Source of the DNA: Paracoccus lutimaris
GTDB lineage: Bacteria > Pseudomonadota > Alphaproteobacteria > Rhodobacterales > Rhodobacteraceae
Direction of reading: 5' to 3'
NCBI RefSeq assembly: GCF_003337565.1
Contig: NZ_QPJL01000008.1
Location: 62,001 to 126,000 of the forward strand
DNA: 64,000 bases
Part shown: positions 43,731 through 54,056 of the stretch, in pieces
Layout: each line of letters opens with the position of its first letter
Numbering within the stretch: the first letter of the stretch is position 1
Made by a program: the position numbers and the translations under genes
Notes under the pieces: generated by a model
Databases searched by the model: none
Told to the model about the DNA's origin: nothing
The model's input: the letters and a program-made list of their open reading frames with translations, nothing else

Positions 43731-45668
43731 ATGGGGGCGCGAATGGTGTCTGAAGCAGGGGCGCTGAACCCGATCGAGGCCTTTGCCATCGTGGGCATCG
43801 CGGGCGTGGGTGCGCAATGGCTGGCCTGGCGGTTCCGCATGCCGGGAATCGTGCTGATGCTGGTCGCGGGGCTGATTCTCGGGCCCGTCACCGGCATCTT
43901 TGTCCCCGAGCGCGACATCGGCGAGCTGTTGCACCCGATGATCTCGCTGGCGGTGGCGGTGATCCTGTTCGAAGGCGGGCTGACGCTGGACTTTCACCGC
44001 CTCGGGGATGCCCGCCCGGTCGTCAAGCGGCTGGTTCTGCTGGGCGCGCCACTGGGCTGGGTGCTCTCGGCGCTGGCACTGAACTGGGTCGCGGGGCTGA
44101 GCTGGGAGACCTCGATCGTCTTTGGCGGCATCATGATCGTGACTGGCCCGACGGTGATCGCGCCGCTTTTGCGTCAGGCGCGGCTACAGACCCGCCCGGC
44201 GCAGGCCCTGCATTGGGAGGCCATCGTCAACGACGCGCTTGGCGCGCTGGCGGCGGTCTTTGCCGTGCTGGTGGTTCTGGTGCGCCATGCGCATATGGAT
44301 GGCAGCGTCGCGGCCTGGGTGCTGGTCAAGGGCGTGGTCTTCGCCAGCCTTCTGGGACTGGCGGGCGGCCATGGCATCGTCGCTGCCTTCCGCCACAATC
44401 TGGTGCCCGAATACATGAAGGTTCCGGTCCTGTTCGTGACCGTGATCATGGTCTTTGCGGGCGCCGACATGGTCCTGCCGGAAAGCGGCCTGCTGTCGGT
44501 GACGGTGATGGGCATCGTGATCGCGAATGCGAAGCTGCCCAGCTATGCCGAGATCTATCGCTTCAAGGAAAGCGCCACGATCCTGCTGGTCTCGGGCGTG
44601 TTCATCCTGCTGGCGGCGGGGGTCGAGTTCCATACGCTGCAAATGCTGGACTGGCGGGCGCTGGCCTTCGTGCTGGTGGTGATGCTGGTGGTGCGGCCGC
44701 TGACGGTGATGCTGTCGCTGGCGGGCACCGGTCTGCCGTGGCAGGAGAAGCTGCTGATCGCGCTGACCGGACCGCGCGGCGTGGTGCTGGTCGCGGTCTC
44801 GGGGGTCTTCGCGGCGCGGCTGGTATCGGACGGGATCGAGGATGGGGTGATGATGGTGCCCTTGGCCTTCGTGCTGGTGCTGGCGACGGTGGTGCTGAAC
44901 GGCTTCACGCTGGCCCCCATCGCCCGCGCCCTGCAGCTGACGGCGGGCGAGCGTCCGGGGCTGGTCATCCTGGGTGGCTCGGTCTTTGCCACCGGCCTCG
45001 CGCAGGCGCTGGAAAAGGCCGGGGTCAATGTGCTGATCGCCGATCCGAACCGCGCCCATCTTCTGACCGCGCGCGCCGTGGGCGTGCCCTATTTCCACGG
45101 CGACATCCTGTCCGAGGCGGCCGAGGACAGCATCGAGTTCATCGCCTATACGACCCTGCTCGCGGCCTCGGACAACGACGCCTATAACACGCTGGTGGCC
45201 ACCGATCTGGCGCCGGAACTGGGCCGCGACGCGATCTGGCAACTGGCCCGCCACAAGGAGGAGATCGCCCGCCACGCCCTGCCCAAGCAGCTCGGCGGCC
45301 AGCACATCAACGGCAACCGCACGCTTGAGCAATATCTGGACCTGATCGCCGAGGGCTGGATCTTTCGCACCACCCGCCTGACCGAGGAATACACCTTGCA
45401 AGACTGGCGCGAGGCCCGGCCCGAGGTGATCCCGCTGGTCGTCATCAATCGCGGCAGGCTGCAATTCATCCGCGATCCAGCGCGCATCGACGGCCGGCCC
45501 GGCACCCGGATCGTGTCGATGATCCCGCCCGAGACGGTCGAGAAGATCCGCCACGAGGCCGAGCTGAGCCATCGCGCCCGCGAGATCGCCCGCGTCGAGG
45601 CCCGCATCCTTCGCGATGCCGATGCCGAGGCCGAGGCAGAAGAGAAGGGCAGGCGGCCCGGGCACTGA
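43731..45668 (+). CDS. Monovalent cation:proton antiporter (CPA1 family) with C-terminal nucleotide-binding region
   Basis: A protein of 645 residues. About twelve membrane helices fill the first 400 residues, with [41 protein letters not shown] and [13 protein letters not shown] as typical CPA1 motifs; the ND pair is the expected ion-binding site. A soluble part starts near 410 ([51 protein letters not shown]), a TrkA-N-like Rossmann segment, and ends in a helical basic tail ([24 protein letters not shown]). A second start at 43743 is possible. It should exchange Na+ or K+ for protons at the inner membrane. Confidence 0.9.
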   Translation: MGARMVSEAGALNPIEAFAIVGIAGVGAQWLAWRFRMPGIVLMLVAGLILGPVTGIFVPERDIGELLHPMISLAVAVILFEGGLTLDFHRLGDARPVVKRLVLLGAPLGWVLSALALNWVAGLSWETSIVFGGIMIVTGPTVIAPLLRQARLQTRPAQALHWEAIVNDALGALAAVFAVLVVLVRHAHMDGSVAAWVLVKGVVFASLLGLAGGHGIVAAFRHNLVPEYMKVPVLFVTVIMVFAGADMVLPESGLLSVTVMGIVIANAKLPSYAEIYRFKESATILLVSGVFILLAAGVEFHTLQMLDWRALAFVLVVMLVVRPLTVMLSLAGTGLPWQEKLLIALTGPRGVVLVAVSGVFAARLVSDGIEDGVMMVPLAFVLVLATVVLNGFTLAPIARALQLTAGERPGLVILGGSVFATGLAQALEKAGVNVLIADPNRAHLLTARAVGVPYFHGDILSEAAEDSIEFIAYTTLLAASDNDAYNTLVATDLAPELGRDAIWQLARHKEEIARHALPKQLGGQHINGNRTLEQYLDLIAEGWIFRTTRLTEEYTLQDWREARPEVIPLVVINRGRLQFIRDPARIDGRPGTRIVSMIPPETVEKIRHEAELSHRAREIARVEARILRDADAEAEAEEKGRRPGH

Positions 45669-45754
45669 ACCTGCCCCCCCCGGTGCCGCATCCGTCCCGG
45701 TTGACGTTCCCTCATGGCAAGGGCTATCCCCGGACGATCTTACGGATGGAAGCC

Positions 45755-47500
45755 ATGAACCTCTTTTCGGATATCCGCGCGCTGGTCATCGACGCGCTTG
45801 CCCAGATGGAACAGGCGGGGGAACTGCCCGCCGGTCTTGATACCGCCGCGGTGACGGTCGAGCCGCCGCGCGATCCGGCGCATGGCGACATGGCGACCAA
45901 TGCGGCCATGGTGCTGGCCAAGCCCGCCGGCAAGAAGCCCCGCGACATCGCCGAGGCGCTGGCCGCGCGGCTGGCCACCGACCCGCGCATCACCTCGGCC
46001 GAGGTGGCGGGACCGGGCTTTCTGAACCTGCGCCTTGCCGCCGCCGAATGGCAAAGCGTCATCCGCGCCGCGCTGACCGAGGGCGCCGATTACGGTCGCT
46101 CTGACATGGGCAAGGGACGCAAGGTCAATGTCGAATTCGTCTCGGCCAACCCGACCGGCCCGATGCATGTCGGCCATACCCGGGGCGCGATCTTTGGCGA
46201 TGCGCTGGCCAGCCTGCTGGCATTCGCCGGCAATGACGTGACGCGCGAATATTACATCAATGACGGCGGCGCGCAGGTCGATGTGCTGGCACGCTCGGCC
46301 TATGAACGCTACCGCGAGGCAAACGGCCTTGATCCCGAGATCGCCGAGGGGCTTTATCCCGGCGACTACCTGATCCCAGTGGGCGAGGCGCTGAAGGCGA
46401 AATACGGCACCAGCCTGATCGACAAGCCCGAATCCGAATGGCTGGTCGAGATCCGCGATTTCGCCACCGAGGCGATGATGGCCATGATCCGCGAGGATCT
46501 GGCAATGCTGGGCGTCGAAATGAACGTCTACTCCAGTGAAAAGGCGCTTTACGGCACCGGCCGGATCGAGGCTGCCATCGACCGGCTGCGCAGCGCCGGC
46601 CTGATCTATCGCGGCACGCTGGAACCGCCCAAGGGCAAGCTGCCCGAGGATTGGGAGGCGCGCGAACAGACGCTGTTCCGCTCGACCGCGCATGGCGACG
46701 ATGTGGACCGGCCGATCCAGAAATCGGATGGCGCATGGACCTATTTCGCGCCCGACATCGCCTATCACTGGGACAAGATCGATCGCGGCTTTGACGAGTT
46801 GATCGACGTCTTCGGCGCCGACCATGGCGGTTACGTCAAGCGCATGAATGCCGCGGTCGCGGCACTCTCGAATGGCCGCGTGCCGCTGGACATCAAGCTG
46901 ATCCAACTGGTCAAGCTTTTCAAGAACGGCGAGCCCTTCAAGATGTCCAAGCGCGCCGGCACCTTCGTCACCCTGCGCGACGTGGTCGAGCAAGCCGGCG
47001 CGGACGTGACGCGTTTTCACATGCTGACGCGCAAGAACGATGCGGCGCTGGATTTCGACTTTGACAAGGTTCTGGAACAGTCCAAGGACAACCCGGTCTG
47101 GTATGTGCAATATGCTAGCGCGCGGGTGAATTCGGTGCTGAAAAAGGCCGCCGAGATGGGTGTTGACACCTCTGATGCGGCGCTGGCGGGGGCGGATCTC
47201 TCGCGTCTGGACCATTCGGCTGAGCTGGAACTGGCCCGGAAAGTTGCAGAATGGCCACGCATCGTCGAAATCGCCGCGCGTGCGCATGAGCCGCACCGGA
47301 TCGCGTTTTTCCTTTACGATACCGCGTCCGACCTGCATTCGCTGTGGAACCGCGGCAATGACGAGACCTCGCTGCGTTTCGTGCAGGATGGCGATCCTGC
47401 CACGACGGCGGCGAAAATCGCGCTGGCACGGTCCGTTGGCGTTGTCATTTCAGCCGGTCTTGGTATCTTGGGGGTGACTCCGGCCAAAGAAATGCGCTGA
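45755..47500 (+). CDS. argS: Arginyl-tRNA synthetase
   Basis: A protein of 581 residues, a class I synthetase that charges tRNA-Arg. The HIGH motif reads HVGH in [20 protein letters not shown]; the KMSKS-type loop reads [13 protein letters not shown], as expected for ArgRS, which often lacks the second Lys. The N-terminal Add-1 domain ([23 protein letters not shown]) and the C-terminal anticodon-binding DALR domain ([23 protein letters not shown]) are complete. [11 protein letters not shown] was chosen as the start because GGAAG precedes it. Confidence 0.96.
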   Translation: MNLFSDIRALVIDALAQMEQAGELPAGLDTAAVTVEPPRDPAHGDMATNAAMVLAKPAGKKPRDIAEALAARLATDPRITSAEVAGPGFLNLRLAAAEWQSVIRAALTEGADYGRSDMGKGRKVNVEFVSANPTGPMHVGHTRGAIFGDALASLLAFAGNDVTREYYINDGGAQVDVLARSAYERYREANGLDPEIAEGLYPGDYLIPVGEALKAKYGTSLIDKPESEWLVEIRDFATEAMMAMIREDLAMLGVEMNVYSSEKALYGTGRIEAAIDRLRSAGLIYRGTLEPPKGKLPEDWEAREQTLFRSTAHGDDVDRPIQKSDGAWTYFAPDIAYHWDKIDRGFDELIDVFGADHGGYVKRMNAAVAALSNGRVPLDIKLIQLVKLFKNGEPFKMSKRAGTFVTLRDVVEQAGADVTRFHMLTRKNDAALDFDFDKVLEQSKDNPVWYVQYASARVNSVLKKAAEMGVDTSDAALAGADLSRLDHSAELELARKVAEWPRIVEIAARAHEPHRIAFFLYDTASDLHSLWNRGNDETSLRFVQDGDPATTAAKIALARSVGVVISAGLGILGVTPAKEMR

Positions 47501-47570
47501 CAAAGGCGTGCCCTGCCGGGGATCGAGCAGATAAACGAGCAGCGTCGGATCAACCGGCAGGCAGGCAGGA

Positions 47571-48701
47571 ATGACGGTAGTAGATTTCCGCTCCTCGGGC
47601 GGGTTTGAAGGGTCGCAGCCGCAACGGCTGGCGCAGGACTATCCCCATGGCCATCAGGGTCATGACGAGCATTGGCAGGATGACGGATGGGACGACCATC
47701 GCCATCACGCCTATGCCGAGGCGGTCGCCGAGGCGCCCTCGCTTCTGGGACGGCTGACGCGGCTGACGCATTATGTTGGCGCGCTGGTCTCGGTCGGGTT
47801 GATTGTCATCCTTGCCGTCTGGGGCTTCAAGCTGGTCGTGCGCGATGTCTCGGGCGTGCCCGTCATCCGCGCCGTCGAGGGCGAGGCCCGCACCGCGCCC
47901 GACAATCCCGGCGGCGAGCTGACCGACCGCACCGGCATGGCGGTGAACTCCGTCGCCGCTGGCTCTGAGGCCGCCTCCGTCGATCGCGTCGCCATCGCGC
48001 CGCAGCCGACGGCGCTGGAGGGTCAGGACGTCGCCATGGGCGAGCTGGGCGCGACCGCTCAGGAACCCTCGCATCCGGTCGAATTGCCGCTGCTGGACGA
48101 TGCCGCCCGCGTCATCGCCCGCCCCGATGGTGAGCCGCTTCCCCCTGATACCGTCGCCAGCGCCCCTATCTCGGACGCGCCTGCGGCCGAGGCCGCCGTG
48201 AACGAGGTCGTGACCGATCTGGCCGGCAACGAGGCCCGCGAGGTCGCGATCAATACCGCGCTGGCCGAGGCGGTGGTGACCGTGCCGCCGGGCCTTGTCG
48301 CGCAATCGTCCCGTCCGGCACCGCGTCCGCGTCGCATGGTCGCCGCTGTCGCCGTCGCACCGGCCGCGGCCGCCCCCGCTGCTGCGGAAAGCCGCCCCGC
48401 CGCTGCCCCGGAAACCGCCCCCGAAGAGGCCCCGCCGGTGCGTGTCGCCTCCGGCTCGACGCTGGTCCAGATCGGCGCTTTTGACAGTGACAAGCTGGCC
48501 AAGGGCGAATGGAACCGTGTCTCGGGCAAGTTCGGTGCGCTCTTCTCGGGCAAGGGCATGGTGATCCAGAAACACGAGACCAACGGCCGCGCCTTCTGGC
48601 GGCTGCGCGCCTCGGGCTTTGCCTCCAAGGACGATGCGCGGCGCTTCTGCGCGGCGCTGATCGCCGAGGGCATCGACTGCATTCCCGCGACGGCAAAATG
48701 A
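47571..48701 (+). CDS. SPOR-domain cell-envelope protein
   Basis: A protein of 376 residues. A His/Asp-rich cytoplasmic N-terminus is followed by one membrane helix (YVGALVSVGLIVILAVWGFKLVV, about 67-90), a long Ala/Pro/Glu-rich periplasmic linker and a C-terminal SPOR domain (TLVQIGAFDSDKLAKGEWNRVSGKFGALFSGKG ... FWRLRASGFASKDDARRFCAALIAEGIDCIPA). SPOR domains bind denuded glycan strands at the division site. It overlaps nagZ by four bases (ATGA), in a cluster argS-SPOR-nagZ-scpA-scpB. Confidence 0.92.
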   Translation: MTVVDFRSSGGFEGSQPQRLAQDYPHGHQGHDEHWQDDGWDDHRHHAYAEAVAEAPSLLGRLTRLTHYVGALVSVGLIVILAVWGFKLVVRDVSGVPVIRAVEGEARTAPDNPGGELTDRTGMAVNSVAAGSEAASVDRVAIAPQPTALEGQDVAMGELGATAQEPSHPVELPLLDDAARVIARPDGEPLPPDTVASAPISDAPAAEAAVNEVVTDLAGNEAREVAINTALAEAVVTVPPGLVAQSSRPAPRPRRMVAAVAVAPAAAAPAAAESRPAAAPETAPEEAPPVRVASGSTLVQIGAFDSDKLAKGEWNRVSGKFGALFSGKGMVIQKHETNGRAFWRLRASGFASKDDARRFCAALIAEGIDCIPATAK

Positions 48702-49684
48702 CCGGCGCGACGATTCTGGGCGGCATTGCCGGCCCCGACCTGACGGCGGCCGAGCGGGATTTCTTCCGCTCGGCCGATCCTTGGGGCTTCATCCTGTTTG
48801 GCCGCAATATCGACACGCCCGAGCGCCTGCGCCGCCTGACCGCCGATCTGCGCGATGCCGTGGGCCGCGACGCCCCGGTGCTGATCGACCAGGAGGGCGG
48901 CCGCGTCCAGCGCATGCGCGCGCCGCATTGGACCGACTGGCCGGCGCCGCTGGATCAGGCCGCGAATGGCGACCGCGCCATCTGGCTGCATCATCACCTG
49001 CTGGCGCAAGAGCTGCGCGACATGGGCATCGACGCCGATTGCGCCCCGGTTCTGGATATCGCCCGCGACGACACGCATCCCTTTCTGCGCAATCGCTGCC
49101 TTGGCTCGGACCCCGATACCGTGACCCGGCTGGGCCGTATCGCCGCCAATGCCATGCTGGCGGCGGGCGTTCTGCCCGTCGTCAAGCACATGCCGGGGCA
49201 CGGTCGGGCGCGCGTGGACAGCCACAAGGACCTGCCGGTCGTGGACGCGACCCTGGACGAGCTGATGGCCAGTGATTTCGCGCCCTTCCGCGCGCTGGCC
49301 GATCTGCCGATGGCGATGACCGCGCATATCCGTTTTACCGCCATTGACGACGCGCCGGCCACGGCCTCGCGCCCGGTGATCGATCTGATCCGCCGCGATC
49401 TGGGCTTTGAAGGGCTGCTGATGTCGGACGATATCGGCATGCAGGCGCTGAGCGGGACCATGGCCGAACGCGCCGGGGCGATCATCGCCGCCGGCTGCGA
49501 TCTGGTCCTGTCCTGCAACGAGACCCTTGCCCAGATGGACAACATCGTCGCCGCCAGCGGCAGCATGACCGTGCGCGCGACGGAACGCGCCGAGGCCGCG
49601 CTGGCCTTGCGTCATCAACCGCAACTGGCCGATGCCGGGGCGCTGCGGGCCGAATTGACCGCCTTGGGCGGGCTGGCGGCCTGA
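48698..49684 (+). CDS. nagZ: Beta-N-acetylhexosaminidase (glycoside hydrolase 3)
   Basis: A protein of 328 residues for cell-wall recycling: it removes GlcNAc from muropeptides in the cytoplasm. GH3 motifs: WGFILFGRNIDTPERLRRL, LIDQEGGRVQRMRAPHWTDWP, the His-Asp loop VVKHMPGHGRARVDSHKDLP, and nucleophile Asp in LLMSDDIGMQAL. The ATG overlaps the stop of the SPOR gene (ATGA). No signal peptide is present, as expected for NagZ. Confidence 0.95.
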   Translation: MTGATILGGIAGPDLTAAERDFFRSADPWGFILFGRNIDTPERLRRLTADLRDAVGRDAPVLIDQEGGRVQRMRAPHWTDWPAPLDQAANGDRAIWLHHHLLAQELRDMGIDADCAPVLDIARDDTHPFLRNRCLGSDPDTVTRLGRIAANAMLAAGVLPVVKHMPGHGRARVDSHKDLPVVDATLDELMASDFAPFRALADLPMAMTAHIRFTAIDDAPATASRPVIDLIRRDLGFEGLLMSDDIGMQALSGTMAERAGAIIAAGCDLVLSCNETLAQMDNIVAASGSMTVRATERAEAALALRHQPQLADAGALRAELTALGGLAA

Positions 49685-49756
49685 TCTGTTGACTATGCCG
49701 GGCGTCTGGCCGATTCTGCGCGGGCTTTCCGCCCACCCCTCGCATCCGGGTTGCTG

Positions 49757-50590
49757 ATGACCAAGGTCCCATATCTGACGCCGGTGCCCGATACGCCGCC
49801 CGAGGCGCCGCATCTGCCCGGCCTCGCGCCGCAAAGCGTCGAGGAGCGCCGCGCCGAAGAGGTGCTGGTCGTCGATGTCTCGGGCTTCGAGGGGCCGCTG
49901 GACCTTTTGCTGACGCTGTCGCGCACGCAAAAGGTCGATCTGATGCAGATCTCGGTGCTGGAACTGGCCGACCAGTATCTGGCCTTTGTCGAAGAGGCTC
50001 GCGCGCTGCGCATCGAACTGGCCGCCGATTATCTGGTCATGGCGGCATGGCTTGCCTATCTGAAATCGCGGCTGCTCTTGCCCCCCGACCCCGAGGCCGA
50101 GGGACCATCGGCCGAGGACATGGCCGCGCATCTGGCATTCCAGCTGGAGCGGCTGCAAGCCATGCGCGAGGCGGCAGCGCGGCTGATGGGGCGCGACCGG
50201 CTGGGGCAGGACCGCTTTCAGCGCGGCGCGCCCGAGACCGTCACCCGCGCCCGGCAGGTCGCCTGGCAGGCCGGGCTGATCGACCTGATGCGCGCCTATG
50301 CCCGGCTGCGCACGCGTGACGAATTCCGCCCCTATGCCTTTGACCGCCGTGACGTTTTCACCATGGAACAGGCGCTGGACCGGGTGCGCGGGCTGATCGG
50401 CTTTGCCGGCGACTGGACCGAGCTTGCCTCGTTCCTGCCCGAGGGTTGGCATGCCGACCCGGCGCGCCGCCGTTCGGCCACCGCCGCCACTTTTGCTGCG
50501 ACGCTGGAACTGGCACGGCAAGGCGCGCTGGAACTGCACCAGTCTGACACTTTCGCACCGATCACCATTCGCAGGCGTCCTCCGCAATGA
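49757..50590 (+). CDS. scpA: Segregation and condensation protein A
   Basis: A protein of 277 residues, the kleisin that bridges the two SMC heads. The signature is FEGPLDLLLTLSRTQKVDLMQISVLELADQYL, followed by ADYLVMAAWLAYLKSRLLLPPD and the C-terminal winged helix (FAATLELARQGALELHQSDTFAPITIRR). A TTG six bases earlier is in frame but less likely. It overlaps scpB by four bases. Confidence 0.95.
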   Translation: MTKVPYLTPVPDTPPEAPHLPGLAPQSVEERRAEEVLVVDVSGFEGPLDLLLTLSRTQKVDLMQISVLELADQYLAFVEEARALRIELAADYLVMAAWLAYLKSRLLLPPDPEAEGPSAEDMAAHLAFQLERLQAMREAAARLMGRDRLGQDRFQRGAPETVTRARQVAWQAGLIDLMRAYARLRTRDEFRPYAFDRRDVFTMEQALDRVRGLIGFAGDWTELASFLPEGWHADPARRRSATAATFAATLELARQGALELHQSDTFAPITIRRRPPQ

Positions 50591-51270
50591 CCTCTGACAG
50601 CTCTGACACCGAGGCCGAAGCCCCCGACCTGCAACGCTTTCCGCCGCCGCCCATGGCCGATCAGGAACGCATGGTCGAGGCGGTGATCTTTGCCTCGGCA
50701 AGCCCGATGAGCCTGCGCGAGATCGCCGCCCGCCTGCCGGCCGGCTGCGACGCCGCCGAGGCGCTACAGGGCCTGCGCGCCCGCTATCAGGGGCGGGGGG
50801 TCGAGCTGGCCCGCGTCGGTGACGCCTGGGCCTTTCGCACGGCGGGCGATCTGGGCTTTCTGATGCAGGAAAGCGTCGTGGAAAGCCGCCGCCTGTCGCG
50901 CGCCGCGACCGAGACACTGGCCATTATCGCCTATCACCAGCCCGTCACCCGCGCCGAGATCGAAGAGATCAGGGGCGTTGCCGTCAGCCGGGGCACGCTG
51001 GACCAGCTGATCGAAATGGAATGGGTCCGCATCGGTCGCCGCCGCCAGACGCCGGGCCGGCCGGTGACCTTTGTGGTTACGGAAACCTTTCTGGATCATT
51101 TCGGGCTGGAAAGCGCCCGCGACCTGCCGGGGCTGGCCGAGCTGCGCGCGGCGGGACTGCTCGAATCGCGCCCGAATATCGAGGGCGCGACCCCGGACAT
51201 GTTCCAGAAGGTCGAAGAGGACGATGAGGGAGTCGATCTCCCCGCCGACGATCTGTTCGAAGATGAGTGA
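50587..51270 (+). CDS. scpB: Segregation and condensation protein B
   Basis: A protein of 227 residues forming a dimer that stabilises ScpA in the SMC complex. Two winged helices are visible: MVEAVIFASASPMSLREIAARLP and the second with ETLAIIAYHQPVTRAEIEEIRGVAVSRGTLDQLIEMEWVRIGRRRQTPGRPVTFVVTETFLDHFGLES. The tail is acidic. Its start overlaps the scpA stop (ATGA). Confidence 0.96.
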   Translation: MTSDSSDTEAEAPDLQRFPPPPMADQERMVEAVIFASASPMSLREIAARLPAGCDAAEALQGLRARYQGRGVELARVGDAWAFRTAGDLGFLMQESVVESRRLSRAATETLAIIAYHQPVTRAEIEEIRGVAVSRGTLDQLIEMEWVRIGRRRQTPGRPVTFVVTETFLDHFGLESARDLPGLAELRAAGLLESRPNIEGATPDMFQKVEEDDEGVDLPADDLFEDE

Positions 51271-51317
51271 ATATCGCGGTATAGTGCAATGAATTTATGC
51301 AGTATTCCGCATTTGAA

Positions 51318-52397
51318 TCAGCCGGTACGGAATTGCTTGGCCAGCTTCAGCCCCTGACCCTGATAGTTCGAGGCGATGCCGGTGCCGTAAAGCCGTTCGG
51401 GCCGCTCGGCCATGCGCTCATAGACCAGACGGCCGACGACCTGTCCGTGTTCCAGCGCAAAGGGCGCCTCGTGGCAGCGCACCTCAAGGACGCCGCGCGC
51501 GCCGTGACCGGCACTGCCATGGCCGAAACCGGGATCGAAGAAACCGGCGTAATGGACGCGGAATTCGCCGACCATGGCCAGGTAGGGGGCCATCTCGGCG
51601 GCGTAATCGGGCGGGATCGCCACCGATTCGCGGCTGACGAGGATATAGAAGGCGCCGGGGTCCAGAATCAGCTGGCCTTCGGTGGTGCGCAACTCGTCCC
51701 AGAAATCGCGGGCCGCATAGGCGCCGATCCGGTCCAGGTCGATCACGCCGCTATGCGGGCGGGCGCGATAGCCGACCAGATCGCCCCGCGCGGGCCGCAG
51801 ATCGACGGAAAAGCCTAAGCCCTCGTCGATAAGTGCCTCGTCGGTGACCAGCGGCTCGCGCCCGTGCAGGACGCGCAGATCGGCATCCGACAGCACCGCC
51901 TGTCCCTGCCGCAACCGCAGCTGGTTCAGCCGCATCCCCGGGCGCACAAGGACCGAAAAGCTGCGCGGGCAGATCTCGGCATAGATCGGGCCGTCATAGC
52001 CCTCGGGCAGGCGGTCGAACTCGGTGCCTTCGTCGGTCACCAGCCGCGTCAGCAGGTCCAGCCGCCCGGTCGAGGATTTGGCATTCGCCACGGCATCGAG
52101 GCCCTTGGGCAGGGTCAGCCGCTCCATCAGCGGGACCAGATAGACGCAGCCCTTTTCCAGAACGGCGCTGCCGGTCAGGTCCATGCGGTGCATCTCGAAG
52201 TCGGCCAGCCGCTCGCTGACCTTGCGCCCGCGCCCGCTGAGGAACGAGGCGCGCAGCCGCCAGGCGCAGTTGCCCAGCCGCAGGTCAAGGCTGGCGGGCT
52301 GGATCTGTTCGGGCAGGATCGGCTGTTCGGCCCGGATGGCACCGGTCTCGATCAATTGCCGCAGGCTTCTGTCTGGAAGGACACCGTTCAAGCTCAC
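51318..52397 (-). CDS. dcd: dCTP deaminase, long (tandem-domain) form
   Basis: A protein of 359 residues, about twice the classical Dcd length. Both halves contain dUTPase-like strands: first IQPASLDLRLGNCAWRLRASFL and ANAKSSTGRLDLLTRLVTDEG ... YAEICPRSFSVLVRPGMRLNQLRL; second LGFSVDLRPARGDLVGYRARPHSGVIDL and LGLEVRCHEAPFALEHGQVVGRLVYERM-type closing strands. This long form is common in alphaproteobacteria and makes dUMP/dUTP precursors for thymidylate. It follows tRNA-Pro on the same strand and converges on scpB. Confidence 0.92.
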   Translation of the reverse strand: MSLNGVLPDRSLRQLIETGAIRAEQPILPEQIQPASLDLRLGNCAWRLRASFLSGRGRKVSERLADFEMHRMDLTGSAVLEKGCVYLVPLMERLTLPKGLDAVANAKSSTGRLDLLTRLVTDEGTEFDRLPEGYDGPIYAEICPRSFSVLVRPGMRLNQLRLRQGQAVLSDADLRVLHGREPLVTDEALIDEGLGFSVDLRPARGDLVGYRARPHSGVIDLDRIGAYAARDFWDELRTTEGQLILDPGAFYILVSRESVAIPPDYAAEMAPYLAMVGEFRVHYAGFFDPGFGHGSAGHGARGVLEVRCHEAPFALEHGQVVGRLVYERMAERPERLYGTGIASNYQGQGLKLAKQFRTG

Positions 52398-52451
52398 CTC
52401 CCGGTGAAAAGGGAAACGCCCACCCCCGCATGGAGATGGGCGTTTTCGGAA

Positions 52452-52529
52452 TGGTCGGGCCGGAGAGATTCGAACTCTCGGCCTTCCGCCCCCCAGACGG
52501 ACGCGCTAACCAGGCTGCGCCACGGCCCG
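52452..52529 (-). tRNA. tRNA-Pro (anticodon GGG)
   Basis: A 78-nt cloverleaf on the minus strand. The acceptor CGGGCCG pairs with CGGCCCG, the anticodon stem TCCGT/GCGGA closes loop CTGGGGG with anticodon GGG, the T-arm contains GTTCGAATC, and CCA is encoded. It lies between dcd and the MerR gene with no sign of an integrated element. Confidence 0.95.
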
Positions 52530-52653
52530 ACGAGGGGCATATAGAGCGAAGCGCGAGGCCAGCACAAGGGGCCAAGAGCGGAAAAATCGGCCTTTGCCGG
52601 ATTTGCTGTGGGTAATCCCGGATGGGTCGTGTCGGCCCGCAAGAGCATGCGGT

Positions 52654-53265
52654 CTAGCGGGCGTCGCGCAATCCGTCGCGCAGCGCTTTTGCCTGTTCGG
52701 GCAGGGGGTTGCCATGAAGCTCAAGCGCGCGCAGCGTGGTGACGCTGCTGACTAGCCGGGCGAGCCATGAGGGCGCAGGCTTGCGGTCGAATTCGGGAAA
52801 AAGCGGCAGCGTGCCGGCGGTCTCGGCGGGCTTGCGCCGTCGCGCGGCCGCGCCGGAGGGGGCGGCTGCGGGCTTTTCCGCCTGCGGCCGGGGGGCGGGC
52901 GCGGCCTTGGGCGCCTCGGGCGCCGGGCTGGCCAGCCGGATGACCGGGGCGGGGGCAGCCGCCTCGGTCGTCTCGCCCAGTGTATCGCCCAGACGCGCCG
53001 CGCCGACATTGCGCAGCGCCGCGCCCCGGTCGGCCGAGATCAGCCGCTTGGCCCCGCGGATGCTGAGGCCTTCCTCGCGCAGGACCTGACACAGGCCGGC
53101 GGCAAGACGCACGTCATCTGGGCGGTAGTAACGGCGCCCGTCCGCCCGCTTGACCGGCGAAAGTTGCGCGAATTGCGATTCCCAATAGCGCAGGACATGC
53201 GGCGCGACGCCCACGAGACGCGAAACCTCGCCGATCGAACGGAAGGCGTCGGGCGACTTGCTCAT
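52654..53265 (-). CDS. MerR-family transcriptional regulator
   Basis: A protein of 203 residues. The HTH_17/MerR domain is at the N-terminus (FRSIGEVSRLVGVAPHVLRYWESQFAQLSPVKRADGRRYYRPDDVRLAAGLCQVLREEGLSIRGAKRLI), followed by an Ala/Pro-rich linker and a C-terminal helix (WLARLVSSVTTLRALELHGNPLPEQAKALRDGL). No metal-binding Cys set is seen. It begins three bases after the ihfA stop, so they are one operon, an order common in alphaproteobacteria. Confidence 0.9.
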   Translation of the reverse strand: MSKSPDAFRSIGEVSRLVGVAPHVLRYWESQFAQLSPVKRADGRRYYRPDDVRLAAGLCQVLREEGLSIRGAKRLISADRGAALRNVGAARLGDTLGETTEAAAPAPVIRLASPAPEAPKAAPAPRPQAEKPAAAPSGAAARRRKPAETAGTLPLFPEFDRKPAPSWLARLVSSVTTLRALELHGNPLPEQAKALRDGLRDAR

Positions 53266-53268
53266 GCG

Positions 53269-53571
53269 TCAGGGCCTGTTCCCTGCGGCCACGCGATCCT
53301 TCATCAGATGCGAGGGGCGGAACGACAGCACGCGCCGGGGCGTGATCGGCACCTCTTCACCGGTCTTGGGGTTGCGGCCGATCCGCTCGTTCTTCTCACG
53401 CACGGAAAATGTGCCGAAGGATGATATCTTGACCTGCTCTCCCCGCACCAGCGCGTCTGAGACATGACCCAGAACGCTTTCGACCAGTTGCGCTGATTCA
53501 TGTCGGGACAAACCCACTTCACGGAATACGGCCTCGGCCAGGTCCATGCGGGTCAGGGTGGTATCGCTCAT
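53269..53571 (-). CDS. ihfA: Integration host factor alpha subunit
   Basis: A protein of 100 residues, a DNA-bending HU/IHF-family subunit. Typical sequence: [88 protein letters not shown], including the GRNPKTGE-x3-I arm. It precedes the MerR gene with a three-base gap. Confidence 0.96.
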   Translation of the reverse strand: MSDTTLTRMDLAEAVFREVGLSRHESAQLVESVLGHVSDALVRGEQVKISSFGTFSVREKNERIGRNPKTGEEVPITPRRVLSFRPSHLMKDRVAAGNRP

Positions 53572-53780
53572 CTCGGAACCTCATTAAACGAGTAAAGGAT
53601 GGTTTCTTTGTCGGTGCGTGTCAACAACCGGCCCCCGATTCTGTTCCTCAGACAGCCGGTTTTGTCCCGTATTATTCGCGCCTTACTGGCAGGACCCCGC
53701 GCAATACCGGGACTCCAGGGTTTGACGGCACGAGAATCACACCTATCTTTAAGTGATATTGCCTTGCAGACGAGGTTTCC

Positions 53781-54056
53781 ATGGCCGGCGGATGGGCCCG
53801 CGACGACGCGGTGAATGATCAGATCGACGTCTCGACGCAGGAGGCGATCGAGCGGATGCGGCTGCGCAACGCCCGGCACACAATACGGGAAAGCGCGGAA
53901 TTCTGCGATGAATGCGACGAGCCGATTCCCGAGGCGCGGCGCCAGGCCATGCCCGGCGTGCGGCTGTGTGTCGCCTGCCAGTCGGGACATGACAAGGCCT
54001 GGCGGCCATCGGCGGGAATCAACCGGCGCGGATCAAAGGATTCGCAGCTGCGCTGA
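53781..54056 (+). CDS. DksA/TraR-type C4 zinc-finger protein
   Basis: A protein of 91 residues from MAGGWARDDAVNDQIDVSTQEAIERMRLRNARH. The zinc finger has paired Cys-x2-Cys motifs in FCDECDEPIPEARRQAMPGVRLCVACQ, as in the short DksA relatives of the YbiI/TraR type. It lacks the long coiled coil of true DksA. It stands alone on the plus strand between ihfA and fabH and abuts the end of fabH. Confidence 0.88.
   Translation: MAGGWARDDAVNDQIDVSTQEAIERMRLRNARHTIRESAEFCDECDEPIPEARRQAMPGVRLCVACQSGHDKAWRPSAGINRRGSKDSQLR

Noticed and set aside
48059..50917. Long minus-strand open frame (952 codons) across SPOR, nagZ and scpA
   Set aside because: Antisense shadow of three well-supported genes; the translation is Arg/Gly/Gln-rich with no domain.
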